Shown: positions 26,843 to 36,912, counted from the first letter of the stretch. The stretch: 64,000 nt of DNA from Clostridia bacterium (GCA_021202395.1 JAJQDC010000020.1:1-64000); one strand, 5' to 3'. Numbers and translations are program-made. The notes: generated by a model not told the origin, from the letters alone.

Positions 26843-27754
26843 TTGGATAAAGTGCTTGTTATATGCGGTCCTACCGCGTCAGGAAAGACATCTTTGGCAA
26901 TAGACTGCGCCAAAAAGCTTGACAGTGCTGTAATATCAGCCGATTCTCAGATAGTGTATAAGGGGCTGGATATCGGCACGGCTAAGCCGACTTTAAAAGA
27001 GCGGGCAGGCGTGCCGCATTACATGATAGACGTCGCCGAACCTACGTGCGATTACAGTGTGTCTGACTACTGCGGGCAGGCTCTGCCCATAATATACGAT
27101 ATTATAAACAGCGGCAAGGTGCCCGTTATTTGCGGCGGTACAGGTTTTTATATAAACTCTCTTTTGTTTGACTTCAGCTACGGCGGAGTGGCGGCAGATG
27201 AAGCGGTACGCAAAAAATATTACGCTATAGCAGAAGAACACGGCAAAGAGTATCTGCATTCTCTACTTGAAAATATTGACCCTGAAAGTGCGGCAAAGCT
27301 TCATCCTAACGATGTAAAAAGGGTGGTGCGTGCTTTGGAAATTTGTGAAACGGGAGGCAAAAAAAAATCTGACCTTGCCGACGGCAATACTAAACGTTTT
27401 GACTACCTTGCCGTTGCAGTAGACTACCCAAGGGAAGAGTTGTACGCAAGGATAGAAAAGCGTGTAGACGATATGTTTGACAGCGGCCTTGTACAAGAAG
27501 TTAAGGGGCTTGTTTCTTGCGGTGTTAACGAAACTTGCAGGTGCATGCAGGCAATAGGATATAAAGAAGTGCTTGAATGCCTTAAAAACGGCGATAATCA
27601 AAGTACTATGCGTGGCATAATTAAGCAAAATACACGCAGATACGCCAAAAGACAGATTACTTTTTTTAAAAAGCTTAACGGTTTGGTATGGCTTAAACCG
27701 CAGGAAGCCACGGCAGAAAATATAATGGAGCTACTGAATAATGCAAAATATTGA
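26843..27754 (+). CDS. miaA: tRNA dimethylallyltransferase
   Basis: MiaA attaches dimethylallyl to A37 of tRNAs reading U-initial codons; MiaB acts on its product. The P-loop is in VICGPTASGKTSLA, DSQIVYKGLDIGTAKP is the substrate-binding signature, and KQNTRRYAKRQITFF is the tRNA-binding C-terminal motif. The start is a TTG two bases after mutL. No other codon would keep the N-terminal strand, and AAAAGGAT lies about 10 bases upstream. Its 303 residues are normal. The end overlaps the next gene by 14 bases. Confidence 0.96.
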   Translation: MDKVLVICGPTASGKTSLAIDCAKKLDSAVISADSQIVYKGLDIGTAKPTLKERAGVPHYMIDVAEPTCDYSVSDYCGQALPIIYDIINSGKVPVICGGTGFYINSLLFDFSYGGVAADEAVRKKYYAIAEEHGKEYLHSLLENIDPESAAKLHPNDVKRVVRALEICETGGKKKSDLADGNTKRFDYLAVAVDYPREELYARIEKRVDDMFDSGLVQEVKGLVSCGVNETCRCMQAIGYKEVLECLKNGDNQSTMRGIIKQNTRRYAKRQITFFKKLNGLVWLKPQEATAENIMELLNNAKY

Positions 27755-28958
27755 AAGTTATATACAGGAATGTGAAAGTAAGCTTGAGGGCAGGTTTAAA
27801 GAAATAGATAAAACCGCTTATTTTAACCAGGTAAAGGTTGCAAAAGCTTTTGAAAAGAATAACATAGCAGATAGGCACTTTAACGGCACTACAGGTTACG
27901 GCTACGGAGACGACGGCAGGGATGTTCTGGGTAAAGTGTTTGCTTCGGCATTCGGGGCAGAAGAAGGCATTGTATCGCCCCATCTTTTGTCAGGCACACA
28001 TGCGCTTACCGTGGCGCTGTTCGGTTTTCTCCGCCCCGGTGATACGCTTTTATGTATAAGCGGTATGCCTTACGATACCATCCGCGGCGTTATTTATGGC
28101 GAAGGCAACGGTTCTTTAAAAGATTTCGGTGTGAAGTTTAACTGTGTAGATCTTGATAAAAACGGCTTATTTGATTTGGAAAAAATTAAACGGGAACTAC
28201 AAAACGGGGTAAAAGTAGTTTATATCCAGCGTTCCCGCGGGTACGAGCTGCGCGACGCATTTTCCTGCGGGCAGATCGGGGAAGTATGTAAATTTGTACG
28301 CAGCTGCGGCTTTAACGGCTGCATTTTTGTAGACAACTGTTACGGGGAATTTGTGGAAGAAAAAGAACCCTGCGAAGCGGGCGCTGATATTATTGTTGGT
28401 TCACTTATAAAAAACCCCGGCGGCGGGCTTGCCCAGACGGGCGGCTACATCTGCGGCAAAGCGCAATATATTGATCTTATAGGTAAGCGGCTTACCGCGC
28501 CTTCTATCGGCTTAGAAGTAGGCTCTTTTGCCTTGGGTTATCAGTATTATTACCAGGGATTTTTTATGGCGCCCCATACGGTAGCACAAGCCCTTAAATG
28601 CAGTTTGCTAATTGGTACCGCGCTTAACGGGCTTGGCTATAAAAATTACCCTTCGGCAGACAAAACGCCTTACGATATCACCCGAGCTATACGCTTTGAC
28701 GACAGAGAAAAAATGATAAATTTTATAAGGGAAGTGCAGTATGCGTCCCCTGTAGACAGTTTTGTTACCTGCGAAGAGTGGGATATGCCCGGTTATGACG
28801 ATAAAATTATAATGGCTGCAGGTACTTTTGTTTCGGGTGCTTCTATAGAGCTTTCTGCCGACGGACCCGTAAAACCGCCCTATATAGCATATTTTCAGGG
28901 CGGGCTTACCTACGAACACGGCAGGTATGCCTTATCTCGGATATTGAGTAAAATGTAA
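27741..28958 (+). CDS. ynbB: YnbB-type methionine gamma-lyase family PLP protein
   Basis: The 405-residue protein belongs to the fold-type I PLP family once called aluminium-resistance protein (PF06838). It has the GYGYGDDGRD N-terminal signature, SPHLLSGTHALTVALFG, and a PLP lysine in GSLIKNPGGGLAQTGGY. It conventionally lies after miaA (often with hfq between) in Firmicutes. Here it overlaps miaA and no hfq is present. The natural substrate is not established, so lyase activity is a family-based guess. Confidence 0.9.
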   Translation: MQNIESYIQECESKLEGRFKEIDKTAYFNQVKVAKAFEKNNIADRHFNGTTGYGYGDDGRDVLGKVFASAFGAEEGIVSPHLLSGTHALTVALFGFLRPGDTLLCISGMPYDTIRGVIYGEGNGSLKDFGVKFNCVDLDKNGLFDLEKIKRELQNGVKVVYIQRSRGYELRDAFSCGQIGEVCKFVRSCGFNGCIFVDNCYGEFVEEKEPCEAGADIIVGSLIKNPGGGLAQTGGYICGKAQYIDLIGKRLTAPSIGLEVGSFALGYQYYYQGFFMAPHTVAQALKCSLLIGTALNGLGYKNYPSADKTPYDITRAIRFDDREKMINFIREVQYASPVDSFVTCEEWDMPGYDDKIIMAAGTFVSGASIELSADGPVKPPYIAYFQGGLTYEHGRYALSRILSKM

Positions 28959-28974
28959 TTTTTGATAGTAAAGT

Positions 28975-29006
28975 AAAACGGCTTGCGATGAACGCAAGCC
29001 GTTTTT
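28975..29006. terminator. Bidirectional intrinsic terminator between ynbB and groEL
   Basis: AAAACGGCTTGCG and CGCAAGCCGTTTTT flank ATGAA. The stem is perfect and each side ends in a run of T on its own strand. Confidence 0.9.
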
Positions 29007-29027
29007 GGTGTAAATTTTTTATTTAAA

Positions 29028-30963
<1,936 letters not shown>

Positions 30964-31022
30964 TTGAAGATGCCTCCCATCAAATATGATTTTGATTTAC
31001 AAGTAATTTATAAACATTGGCA

Positions 31023-31043
31023 AATAATCTCAAACAGATTAAT
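31023..31043. promoter_or_regulatory. Inverted repeat upstream of groES (possible operator)
   Basis: AATAATCT and AGATTAAT flank CAAAC, matching at seven of eight positions. The repeat overlaps the only -35-like sequence I can find for groES (TTGAGA on the minus strand, with TATAAA at 31007-31012 spaced by 15). A regulator is unknown. Confidence 0.35.
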
Positions 31044-31073
31044 ATTAAAAAAATGCAATTTAGATTTAAAGAA

Positions 31074-31102
31074 TTGCCTTTTCAGTAAAAAGGTGTTACA
31101 AT
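31074..31102 (+). promoter_or_regulatory. Sigma-A promoter of the dCMP deaminase gene
   Basis: TTGCCT (31074-31079) and TACAAT (31097-31102) are spaced by 17 bases. The transcript would start near 31109, just before the AAAAGGGGGA ribosome site. Confidence 0.6.
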
Positions 31103-31133
31103 ATTGTCATTCGGTAAAAGGGGGACTTTTGCG

Positions 31134-31592
31134 ATGGATAAGTGGGATAAAAGATTTATGGAACTTACCGAGCATATCGGCGGCTGGTCAAGCTGTTTTA
31201 AGCCTGACAGGCATGTCGGTGCCGTTATTGTGCGGGATAAACGCATAATTGCCACAGGCTACAACGGCGCCCCGCAGGGGATAAAAAGCTGTGTAGACAA
31301 GGGTGAGTGCCTCCGCAACAAAATGGGTATAAAAAGCGGAACCATGCAAGAGTTTTGTTATGCCGTACATGCCGAACAAAACGCCATTATACAGGCAGCC
31401 CGCGTGGGCAGCAGTGTAGAAGGGTGCACCCTTTACTGTACGCACCAGCCTTGCGTTATATGCGCAAAAATAATTATAAATTCAGGCATAAAGCGCGTTG
31501 TCTATAAAGAAGGCTATCCCGACGAATTTTCTTTAAAGCTGTTTAAAGAAGCTTCTGTAACAATAGAAAAGTATTCCGAACTGGAAAATTAA
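31134..31592 (+). CDS. comEB: Deoxycytidylate (dCMP) deaminase family protein
   Basis: This zinc enzyme converts dCMP to dUMP, supplying thymidylate synthesis. The zinc ligands are in YAVHAEQNAI (HAE) and HQPCVICAK (PCxxC), and GYNGAPQGIKSC matches the dCMP deaminase substrate loop. The protein is 152 residues from the ATG at 31134. The ORF track extends to 31104, but the GGGGGA site lies about 10 bases before 31134, and 31104 coincides with the promoter. The cyclophilin gene follows after 18 bases. Confidence 0.9.
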   Translation: MDKWDKRFMELTEHIGGWSSCFKPDRHVGAVIVRDKRIIATGYNGAPQGIKSCVDKGECLRNKMGIKSGTMQEFCYAVHAEQNAIIQAARVGSSVEGCTLYCTHQPCVICAKIIINSGIKRVVYKEGYPDEFSLKLFKEASVTIEKYSELEN

Positions 31593-31610
31593 TAAAAGGC
31601 GGTATAAATT

Positions 31611-32132
31611 ATGGCTAACCCTAAAGTTACTATAGAGATGGAAAACGGTAAAAAGATTGTAGCGGAGCTTTACCCCGATAAAGCACCCAACACGGTAAAC
31701 AATTTTTTAAGCCTTGTGCAAAGCGGCTTTTACGATGGACTTACCTTTCACCGCGTTATAAGCGGTTTTATGATACAGGGCGGCGACCCTGCTGGCAACG
31801 GCACGGGCGGCCCCGGTTACTGCATAAAGGGCGAGTTTGCCCTTAACGGCTTTAAACAGAACGATATTAAACATTCCCGCGGGGTGCTTTCTATGGCAAG
31901 GGCTATGGCTCCCAACAGCGCAGGTTCGCAGTTTTTTATAATGCATAAAAATGCTTCTTACTTAGACGGGCAGTACGCCGCATTCGGCTGTGTGGTAGAA
32001 GGAATGGACGTCGTAGACGAAATTGCTTCCGTTCGAACGGGTATGAACGATAAGCCCGTTAACGCCCAGGTAATGGCAAAAGTTACTGCGGAAACCTACG
32101 GGCAGAATTACCCCCAACCTAAAAAATGTTAA
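31611..32132 (+). CDS. Peptidyl-prolyl cis-trans isomerase, cyclophilin type
   Basis: The 173-residue cytoplasmic cyclophilin catalyses proline isomerisation during folding. FHRVISGFMIQGGDP contains the catalytic Arg, and NSAGSQFFIM and FGCVVEGMDVVD are the other signature strands. There is no signal peptide, so it is not a PrsA-like exported enzyme. It lies between comEB and purB on the same strand with an AAAGGCGGT ribosome site. Confidence 0.93.
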   Translation: MANPKVTIEMENGKKIVAELYPDKAPNTVNNFLSLVQSGFYDGLTFHRVISGFMIQGGDPAGNGTGGPGYCIKGEFALNGFKQNDIKHSRGVLSMARAMAPNSAGSQFFIMHKNASYLDGQYAAFGCVVEGMDVVDEIASVRTGMNDKPVNAQVMAKVTAETYGQNYPQPKKC

Positions 32133-32177
32133 AATAACTTGAGAAAAATATTAAAATTAATATAAATTGGAGATTTT

Positions 32178-33614
32178 ATGGCTGACAACTCTGTTTATTC
32201 TAATCCTTTGATTACCCGTTATGCAAGTGCGGATATGGCTAAAAACTTTTCTGATGAAAAGCGTTTTAAATTATGGCGTAAATTATGGATTGCGCTTGCA
32301 GAATCAGAAATGGAACTTGGCTTGAACGTAACGCAGCAACAGGTAGACGAACTTAAAAAGTATGCCGATGACGTTAATTTTGACGTTGCAGAAAAATATG
32401 AGCGCGAAGTACGCCACGATGTAATGGCACATGTGCGTGCTTACGGCGACCAGGCTAAAAGCGCAAGCGGCATAATCCACCTTGGCGCTACAAGCTGTTT
32501 TGTAGACTGCAACTCTGAGCTTATTATAATGCACGACGCGCTTGACATTATTAAAGCTAAGCTTGTTAACGTAATGGATAAACTGCGTTCGTTTGCCCTT
32601 AAATACAAATCTTTGCCCACGCTGGGCTTCACCCATCTGCAGCCCGCACAGCTGACCACCGTAGGTAAAAGGGCAACGCTCTGGCTGCAGGATCTTGAGA
32701 TGGACTATGCCGACCTTGAAAACCTTTACGGGCAATTCAAGCTCCGCGGGGTAAAAGGTACCACCGGCACGCAGGCAAGCTTTATGGAGCTTTTTGACGG
32801 CGATGAAAATAAGGTTAAAGAGCTTGAAAAAAAGGTTGTCTCCAAAATGGGTTACGGCAAAGTTTACGGCGTAACGGGGCAGACCTACCCCAGGAAATTT
32901 GATTATAACGTGCTGTGCGTCCTTTCGCAGATTGCGCAGAGTGCGTATAAGTTTTCCAATGATATAAGAATTTTGCAGAACATGAAAGAAGTGGAAGAAC
33001 CTTTTGAAAAATCGCAGATAGGCTCTTCTGCTATGGCATACAAGCGCAACCCTATGCGCAGCGAACGTATGGGCTCGCTTGCGCGCTATGTAATATCGCT
33101 GCCCACAAACGCCGCAATAACGGCGGGCACGCAGTGGTTTGAACGCACGTTAGACGATTCTGCCAACCGCAGGATAGTTATCGCTCAGGCATTCCTTGCG
33201 GTAGACGGCATACTTAATATTTACATGAACGTATCTGAAAATCTTGTAGTATACGATAAAGTAATAGCTAAGCACATTGCGGCGGAACTGCCGTTTATGG
33301 CTACCGAAAATATCATGATGGAATGTGTTAAAGCCGGCGGCAACAGACAGGAACTGCATGAACGAATAAGGGTGCTTTCTATGGAAGCAGGTAAAAACGT
33401 AAAGGTAAACGGCGGCGACAACAACCTGTTAGATTTGATAAAGGCAGATAAAATGTTTACCCCCGTGCACGACAAGCTTGACGAAATTTTAGACGCTTCT
33501 AAATTTATCGGCAGGGCGCCTTCGCAGGTAGAAGAATTTATTTCTAACGAAATTGATCCGATACTTGAAGCAAATAAAAATCTTCTCGGTCAGAAGGGAG
33601 ACGTTAAAGTTTAA
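32178..33614 (+). CDS. purB: Adenylosuccinate lyase
   Basis: This fumarase-superfamily enzyme releases fumarate from SAICAR and adenylosuccinate in purine synthesis. The superfamily signature is GSSAMAYKRNPMRSERM. HDVMAHVRAYG and TSCFVDCNSE hold the other active-site segments. At 478 residues with the NPMRSERMGSLARY stretch it matches PurB and not the related argininosuccinate lyase that the arginine cluster lacks. A TTGGAG site precedes the ATG. A strong terminator follows. Confidence 0.94.
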   Translation: MADNSVYSNPLITRYASADMAKNFSDEKRFKLWRKLWIALAESEMELGLNVTQQQVDELKKYADDVNFDVAEKYEREVRHDVMAHVRAYGDQAKSASGIIHLGATSCFVDCNSELIIMHDALDIIKAKLVNVMDKLRSFALKYKSLPTLGFTHLQPAQLTTVGKRATLWLQDLEMDYADLENLYGQFKLRGVKGTTGTQASFMELFDGDENKVKELEKKVVSKMGYGKVYGVTGQTYPRKFDYNVLCVLSQIAQSAYKFSNDIRILQNMKEVEEPFEKSQIGSSAMAYKRNPMRSERMGSLARYVISLPTNAAITAGTQWFERTLDDSANRRIVIAQAFLAVDGILNIYMNVSENLVVYDKVIAKHIAAELPFMATENIMMECVKAGGNRQELHERIRVLSMEAGKNVKVNGGDNNLLDLIKADKMFTPVHDKLDEILDASKFIGRAPSQVEEFISNEIDPILEANKNLLGQKGDVKV

Positions 33615-33616
33615 TA

Positions 33617-33655
33617 AAAAAATAAATGCGTACAACTTGTACGCATTTATTTTTA
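33617..33655. terminator. Bidirectional intrinsic terminator between purB and the YwaF-like gene
   Basis: AAATAAATGCGTACA pairs with TGTACGCATTTATTT around a minimal loop, with A/T runs on both sides. Confidence 0.85.
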
Positions 33656-34375
33656 ACCGTTTTCGGCTGATTTTTTTTGTTTTTGCTTATTTATATATTT
33701 TGGTATATACGTATAGCATAAAAGGAATATAAGGTGAAGTATAAGGATAAGTGCCCCCACAAAGTACCAAGTGAGTATCGTACCCGAAATAAGTGGCTCT
33801 TTGATATACATAGCGTCGTAATCGGCTTCGAACTTATCAAATGCCGTAAGAAGGAATATCCCGTACGTCATCATTATGCAAAGCCCCAGGGGGAAGTATT
33901 TCCATTTTTTAAGGGACGGCGTTATCCATTTTGTCATAAACATCAGTACTGCAAGGTACAGCGCCATAGAGTGGTGCAGTAAGCCGGATATTGTGTTTAC
34001 ATAGAAGAACGATTCGTTCTGGCTTACAAAGTCGGGGTAAATTATGGTAATTAGCCCGCCTATAAAGCCGCAGTAGACCATACAGTGCAGAGTGCAGTTG
34101 TCTTTTTTGAAAGCGAGTGCACAGATTGCAAAAGCAAAACTTGCTATACCGCAGAACGTGTTGGGTATAAAGTAGAACCAGTCGTCGTTAGAAATCGCGA
34201 TACAGATTCTGTTCCATACAATAAACACAAGCAGTATTGCCGCTGTAACTTTTATAGCGATAAATTTAGAAAAATCACTTTTGCAAAACCTATGTATTAA
34301 GTAGAGGCTTGCTACGGCAAGAACGAGAAACACGGCAACATAAGTTAAGTGTTGCCAGCCAAAAACTTGTGGCAT
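33653..34375 (-). CDS. TMEM164/YwaF-family integral membrane protein (TIGR02206 type)
   Basis: The 240-residue protein has six to seven hydrophobic helices and the family start FGWQHLTYVAVF. Conserved polar positions sit in helices (IPNTFCGIAS and LLHHSMALYLAV). The human member TMEM164 is an acyltransferase; the bacterial function is not established. It is monocistronic with its own promoter and an AAAGGAG ribosome site. The final residues overlap the purB terminator. Confidence 0.8.
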   Translation of the reverse strand: MPQVFGWQHLTYVAVFLVLAVASLYLIHRFCKSDFSKFIAIKVTAAILLVFIVWNRICIAISNDDWFYFIPNTFCGIASFAFAICALAFKKDNCTLHCMVYCGFIGGLITIIYPDFVSQNESFFYVNTISGLLHHSMALYLAVLMFMTKWITPSLKKWKYFPLGLCIMMTYGIFLLTAFDKFEADYDAMYIKEPLISGTILTWYFVGALILILHLIFLLCYTYIPKYINKQKQKKSAENG

Positions 34376-34408
34376 TTTAGTAAACTCCTTTAATAAAATT
34401 ATATATAC

Positions 34409-34437
34409 AGTTTAATATTTGCAGATAAAAATGTCAA
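34409..34437 (-). promoter_or_regulatory. Sigma-A promoter of the YwaF-like gene
   Basis: On the minus strand TTGACA (34432-34437) and TAAACT (34409-34414) are spaced by 17 bases, ahead of AAAGGAG and the ATG at 34375. Confidence 0.65.
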
Positions 34438-34528
34438 CTATTATAATGACAAATGTCATAAAAAATTATGATATTTTTTGTCGGATTGAAAAAATTGAAA
34501 TTTAAAAAATCAAAAGTAAAAAATTATT

Positions 34529-34557
34529 TTGACAAATTCAAAAAGTTTTGCTAAAAT
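34529..34557 (+). promoter_or_regulatory. Sigma-A promoter of the riboswitch-MATE transcript
   Basis: Perfect TTGACA (34529-34534) and TAAAAT (34552-34557) are spaced by 17 bases. The start near 34564 begins just before the structured leader. Confidence 0.8.
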
Positions 34558-34571
34558 ATTTTGCGTAAAAA

Positions 34572-34645
34572 AGATGTATCTATCCAGACATAAGTCCAAC
34601 CTTGGATAATCAGGTGCGTAGTCATTTATAGATTACGCCTTTTTT
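34572..34645 (+). promoter_or_regulatory. Probable guanidine-IV (mepA motif) riboswitch with intrinsic terminator
   Basis: The leader contains TATCCA (34581-34586) pairing with TGGATA (34603-34608) around GAC-ATAA-GTC and CAACCT. ACCT can pair with the downstream AGGT as a pseudoknot or loop contact. The following GCGTAGTC-ATTTATA-GATTACGC hairpin (34616-34638) ends in CTTTTTT and shares GGTGCG with the aptamer, so ligand binding could prevent termination. Known guanidine-IV riboswitches lie ahead of MepA-like MATE exporters in Clostridia, exactly as here. I recognise the motif from memory of the family, not from a covariance search. Confidence 0.7.
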
Positions 34646-34671
34646 ATTGTCAAGGAGGTTTTTTTATTTTT

Positions 34672-36684
34672 ATGACAAAAAACGGAGTTAAAGGTCATAC
34701 CGATTCTTCTGAGCGTATAGCAAAGGTACCTATGAAAAAGCTCATCTGGCAGTTAGGTTTGCCGATGATAGTTTCTATGGTACTGCAGGCGGTATATAAT
34801 ATTGTAGATACCGTGTTTGTGGTGAAAAGTTCTGCAGGTACTGCGGGCAACCTTGCGTTAACATACGCATTCCCCATACAGATACTTATGATTGCGGTAG
34901 GCGTTGGTACGGGTATAGGTATCAATGCGCTGCTCGGCAAAAGCTTAGGAGAAAACAATAAAGAAGTTGCAAGCAAAACCTGCGGCAACGGCATATTTCT
35001 TATGCTGGTATTGTACGTCGCATTTATGCTTTTCGGCATTTTCGGCGCAGAGTGGTTTATAAAGATGCAGGCTGATGAAACAAGCATTTATTATGAAAGC
35101 GCTGTTTCTATGGGTACATCGTACCTTCGTATCTGCTGCGTTTTATCTATAGGCAGTATAGGTTTTGCCGTTTTTGAAAGGTTTTTGCAGGCTACAGGCA
35201 AAACAACCCTTTCTATGACAGCCCAGTGTACGGGTGCAGCGTTAAACATTATTTTAGACTACGTATTTATCTACCCCTGCGAGATGGGCGTTGAAGGTGC
35301 GGCGTGGGCAACCATAATAGGGCAGATAGCGTCGCTGATGCTTGCGCTGATATTCCATTACGCTACAAATAAAAATATCAACAAGAGCCTGAAATTCATA
35401 AAGCCCAGCTGGACTATAATTAAAGGCATATACAAAACGGGCTTGTCTGCGGCAATTATGCAGGGACTGCTTTCGGTAATGATGCTTGGCATGAACCTTA
35501 TTTTAGGTACTACGGCGGGCGTGGCAGATACGCTTGTGGGCAGCTTTGGTATCTATTACAAAATAATGCAGTTTGCGTTGTTCGCCTTTTTTGGCGTTTC
35601 AAATACAATAATTACAATACTTTCTTTCAACTACGGCATGGGGGATAAAACCAGGTGCAGACAGGCTATTATATGGGGTATTGCAGACTGCGTTATTGTG
35701 GCGGTGTTTGTTACCGTTTTGTTTGAAGCGTTGGCTTCGCCTTTTGCTTCTCTGTTCAGTGCAACCAGTTTAGACGCCGATTCAAAAACCCAGCAGGTAG
35801 TGGAAACGGCTATAAGAATTTCTGCTATAGGTTATGTTTTTATGGCGTTCAGCGTTGCCGTACAGGGCGTGCTGCAGGCGTTCCGTTACGCAATCCGCCC
35901 GCTTATAATTTCGTTATTGCGCCTTGTTGTGTTTGTGTTCCCCATAGCGTATGCGTTTACTTTAACGGATGATCCGCTCAATACGGTATGGTGGTCGCTT
36001 GTCATCTGCGAAGTGCTTACGGCGGCAGTTGCGGTGTTTATTTTGTATGATACATATAAGCGTAAAATTGTTCCTATGGCAGAAGCGGAAAAGGCGCAAA
36101 GCGGCAACCTTATTGTAACCATATCGCGCGAGCACGGTTCCCACGGCAAATATATCGGCAGCCTTGTTGCAAAAAAACTTGGGATAGGGTATTACGATAA
36201 AGAGATCGCCGCAAAGGTGGCGGAAGAATCGGGGCTGACAAACGATTTTATCGGCGGCGCGCTCGACGGGGAAGAAAAGTTAAGGAATACTTACTTAACT
36301 ACTTCAACCAGCAGGCAGGCGATTATAGAGCAGGCTAAAGTAATACGCAAAATAGCCGACAGTGAAAGCTGTGTAATAGTGGGCAGGGGTGCCGACTTTA
36401 TTCTTAAAGATTATTACGATTGCGTAAAAGTTTTTGTCTACGCAGACGAAAACTTCAGGGTAAATACAGTAAAAGAGCTTTACGGCGATGACGATGCTTC
36501 TGCCAGAAAGCATATGGAGCAGTCTGATGCTTCACGTAAAAAATATTATCATTTTCTTTCCGGTCAGAACTGGGGCGATAAAAATAATTATGATTTATGC
36601 GTAGATTCGTCGGTAGGGGCAGAAGAGACGGCAGAGCTTATAGCTTCTTACGTACGCACCCACAGCAAAACGCTTAACAGCTGA
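34672..36684 (+). CDS. MATE-family efflux transporter fused to a cytidylate-kinase-like domain
   Basis: Residues 1 to about 465 form a complete twelve-helix MATE exporter of the MepA/NorM type (LIWQLGLPMIVSMVLQAVYNIVDTVFV; GVGTGIGINALLGKSLGE). Residues about 478-660 form a cytidylate kinase-like (AAK6/Cytidylate_kin2) domain: IVTISREHGSHGKYIG replaces the P-loop, and GYYDKEI, SCVIVGRGADFIL and NYDLCVDSS follow. MATE proteins use Na+ or H+ gradients to export cations. The kinase-like part lies in the cytoplasm and its role is unknown. The riboswitch upstream suggests guanidinium as substrate or signal. AAGGAGG precedes the ATG by 13 bases. Confidence 0.9.
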   Translation: MTKNGVKGHTDSSERIAKVPMKKLIWQLGLPMIVSMVLQAVYNIVDTVFVVKSSAGTAGNLALTYAFPIQILMIAVGVGTGIGINALLGKSLGENNKEVASKTCGNGIFLMLVLYVAFMLFGIFGAEWFIKMQADETSIYYESAVSMGTSYLRICCVLSIGSIGFAVFERFLQATGKTTLSMTAQCTGAALNIILDYVFIYPCEMGVEGAAWATIIGQIASLMLALIFHYATNKNINKSLKFIKPSWTIIKGIYKTGLSAAIMQGLLSVMMLGMNLILGTTAGVADTLVGSFGIYYKIMQFALFAFFGVSNTIITILSFNYGMGDKTRCRQAIIWGIADCVIVAVFVTVLFEALASPFASLFSATSLDADSKTQQVVETAIRISAIGYVFMAFSVAVQGVLQAFRYAIRPLIISLLRLVVFVFPIAYAFTLTDDPLNTVWWSLVICEVLTAAVAVFILYDTYKRKIVPMAEAEKAQSGNLIVTISREHGSHGKYIGSLVAKKLGIGYYDKEIAAKVAEESGLTNDFIGGALDGEEKLRNTYLTTSTSRQAIIEQAKVIRKIADSESCVIVGRGADFILKDYYDCVKVFVYADENFRVNTVKELYGDDDASARKHMEQSDASRKKYYHFLSGQNWGDKNNYDLCVDSSVGAEETAELIASYVRTHSKTLNS

Positions 36685-36710
36685 AGAAATTATATTTTAA
36701 ATATAAACAA

Positions 36711-36745
36711 AGGCTCTTACCCAAAACCAAAGGTAAGAGCTTTTT
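36711..36745 (+). terminator. Intrinsic terminator after the MATE fusion gene
   Basis: GCTCTTACC (36713-36721) pairs with GGTAAGAGC (36732-36740), followed by TTTTT. Confidence 0.85.
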
Positions 36746-36747
36746 GC

Positions 36748-36776
36748 TTGACATTCCGCCGAATAAATTGTATATT
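36748..36776 (+). promoter_or_regulatory. Orphan sigma-A promoter
   Basis: TTGACA (36748-36753) and TATATT (36771-36776) are spaced by 17 bases and start only three bases after the MATE terminator. No ORF follows on this strand before the next terminator. A TTCCGCC (36754-36760) and GGCGGAA (36793-36799) inverted repeat flanks the -10 box and could be an operator. Confidence 0.6.
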
Positions 36777-36782
36777 TTAAAT

Positions 36783-36906
36783 GATATTTTAAGGCGGAAC
36801 ATTTTCTGCTTTTATTTAATTGGTTTATAGTATAAACAATGTAAAAGCAGTATAAATAAAAATACCCGTCTTTTAGCTTAAATAAACTAAAAAATGGGTA
36901 TTTTTT
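36783..36906 (+). ncRNA. Candidate structured small RNA (about 124 nt)
   Basis: The interval runs from the predicted start of an orphan promoter to a terminator hairpin. Inside it CTGCTTTTA (36806-36814) pairs with TAAAAGCAG (36842-36850). Within that, ATTG(G)TTTATA pairs with TATAAACAAT, giving a long stacked hairpin. The terminator stem is AAAAATACCC (36858-36867) with GGGTATTTTT (36896-36905) and an inner TTTTAG/CTAAAA stem. No coding frame with a ribosome site is seen. I recognise no known RNA family. The last hairpin may instead belong mainly to the opposite-strand tRNA. Confidence 0.45.
36858..36906. terminator. Hairpin terminator shared by the small RNA candidate and tRNA-Trp
   Basis: A ten-base outer stem (AAAAATACCC/GGGTATTTTT) and a six-base inner stem (TTTTAG/CTAAAA) have T-runs on both strands. 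It lies seven bases beyond the tRNA 3' end on the minus strand. Confidence 0.7.
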
Positions 36907-36912
36907 ACATTT

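Noticed and set aside
30964-31073. CIRCE heat-shock operator upstream of groES
   Set aside because: No TTAGCACTC or GAGTGCTAA half-site occurs; only a shorter, different inverted repeat is present.
32178-33614. Argininosuccinate lyase (argH) to complete the arginine set
   Set aside because: The protein has the 478-residue adenylosuccinate lyase layout and signature and lies beside nucleotide-related comEB, so purB is preferred.
36746-36800. Mobile element ends suggested by TTCCGCC/GGCGGAA
   Set aside because: The repeats are seven bases, only 32 bases apart, without target-site duplication or transposase; an operator or RNA feature is more likely.
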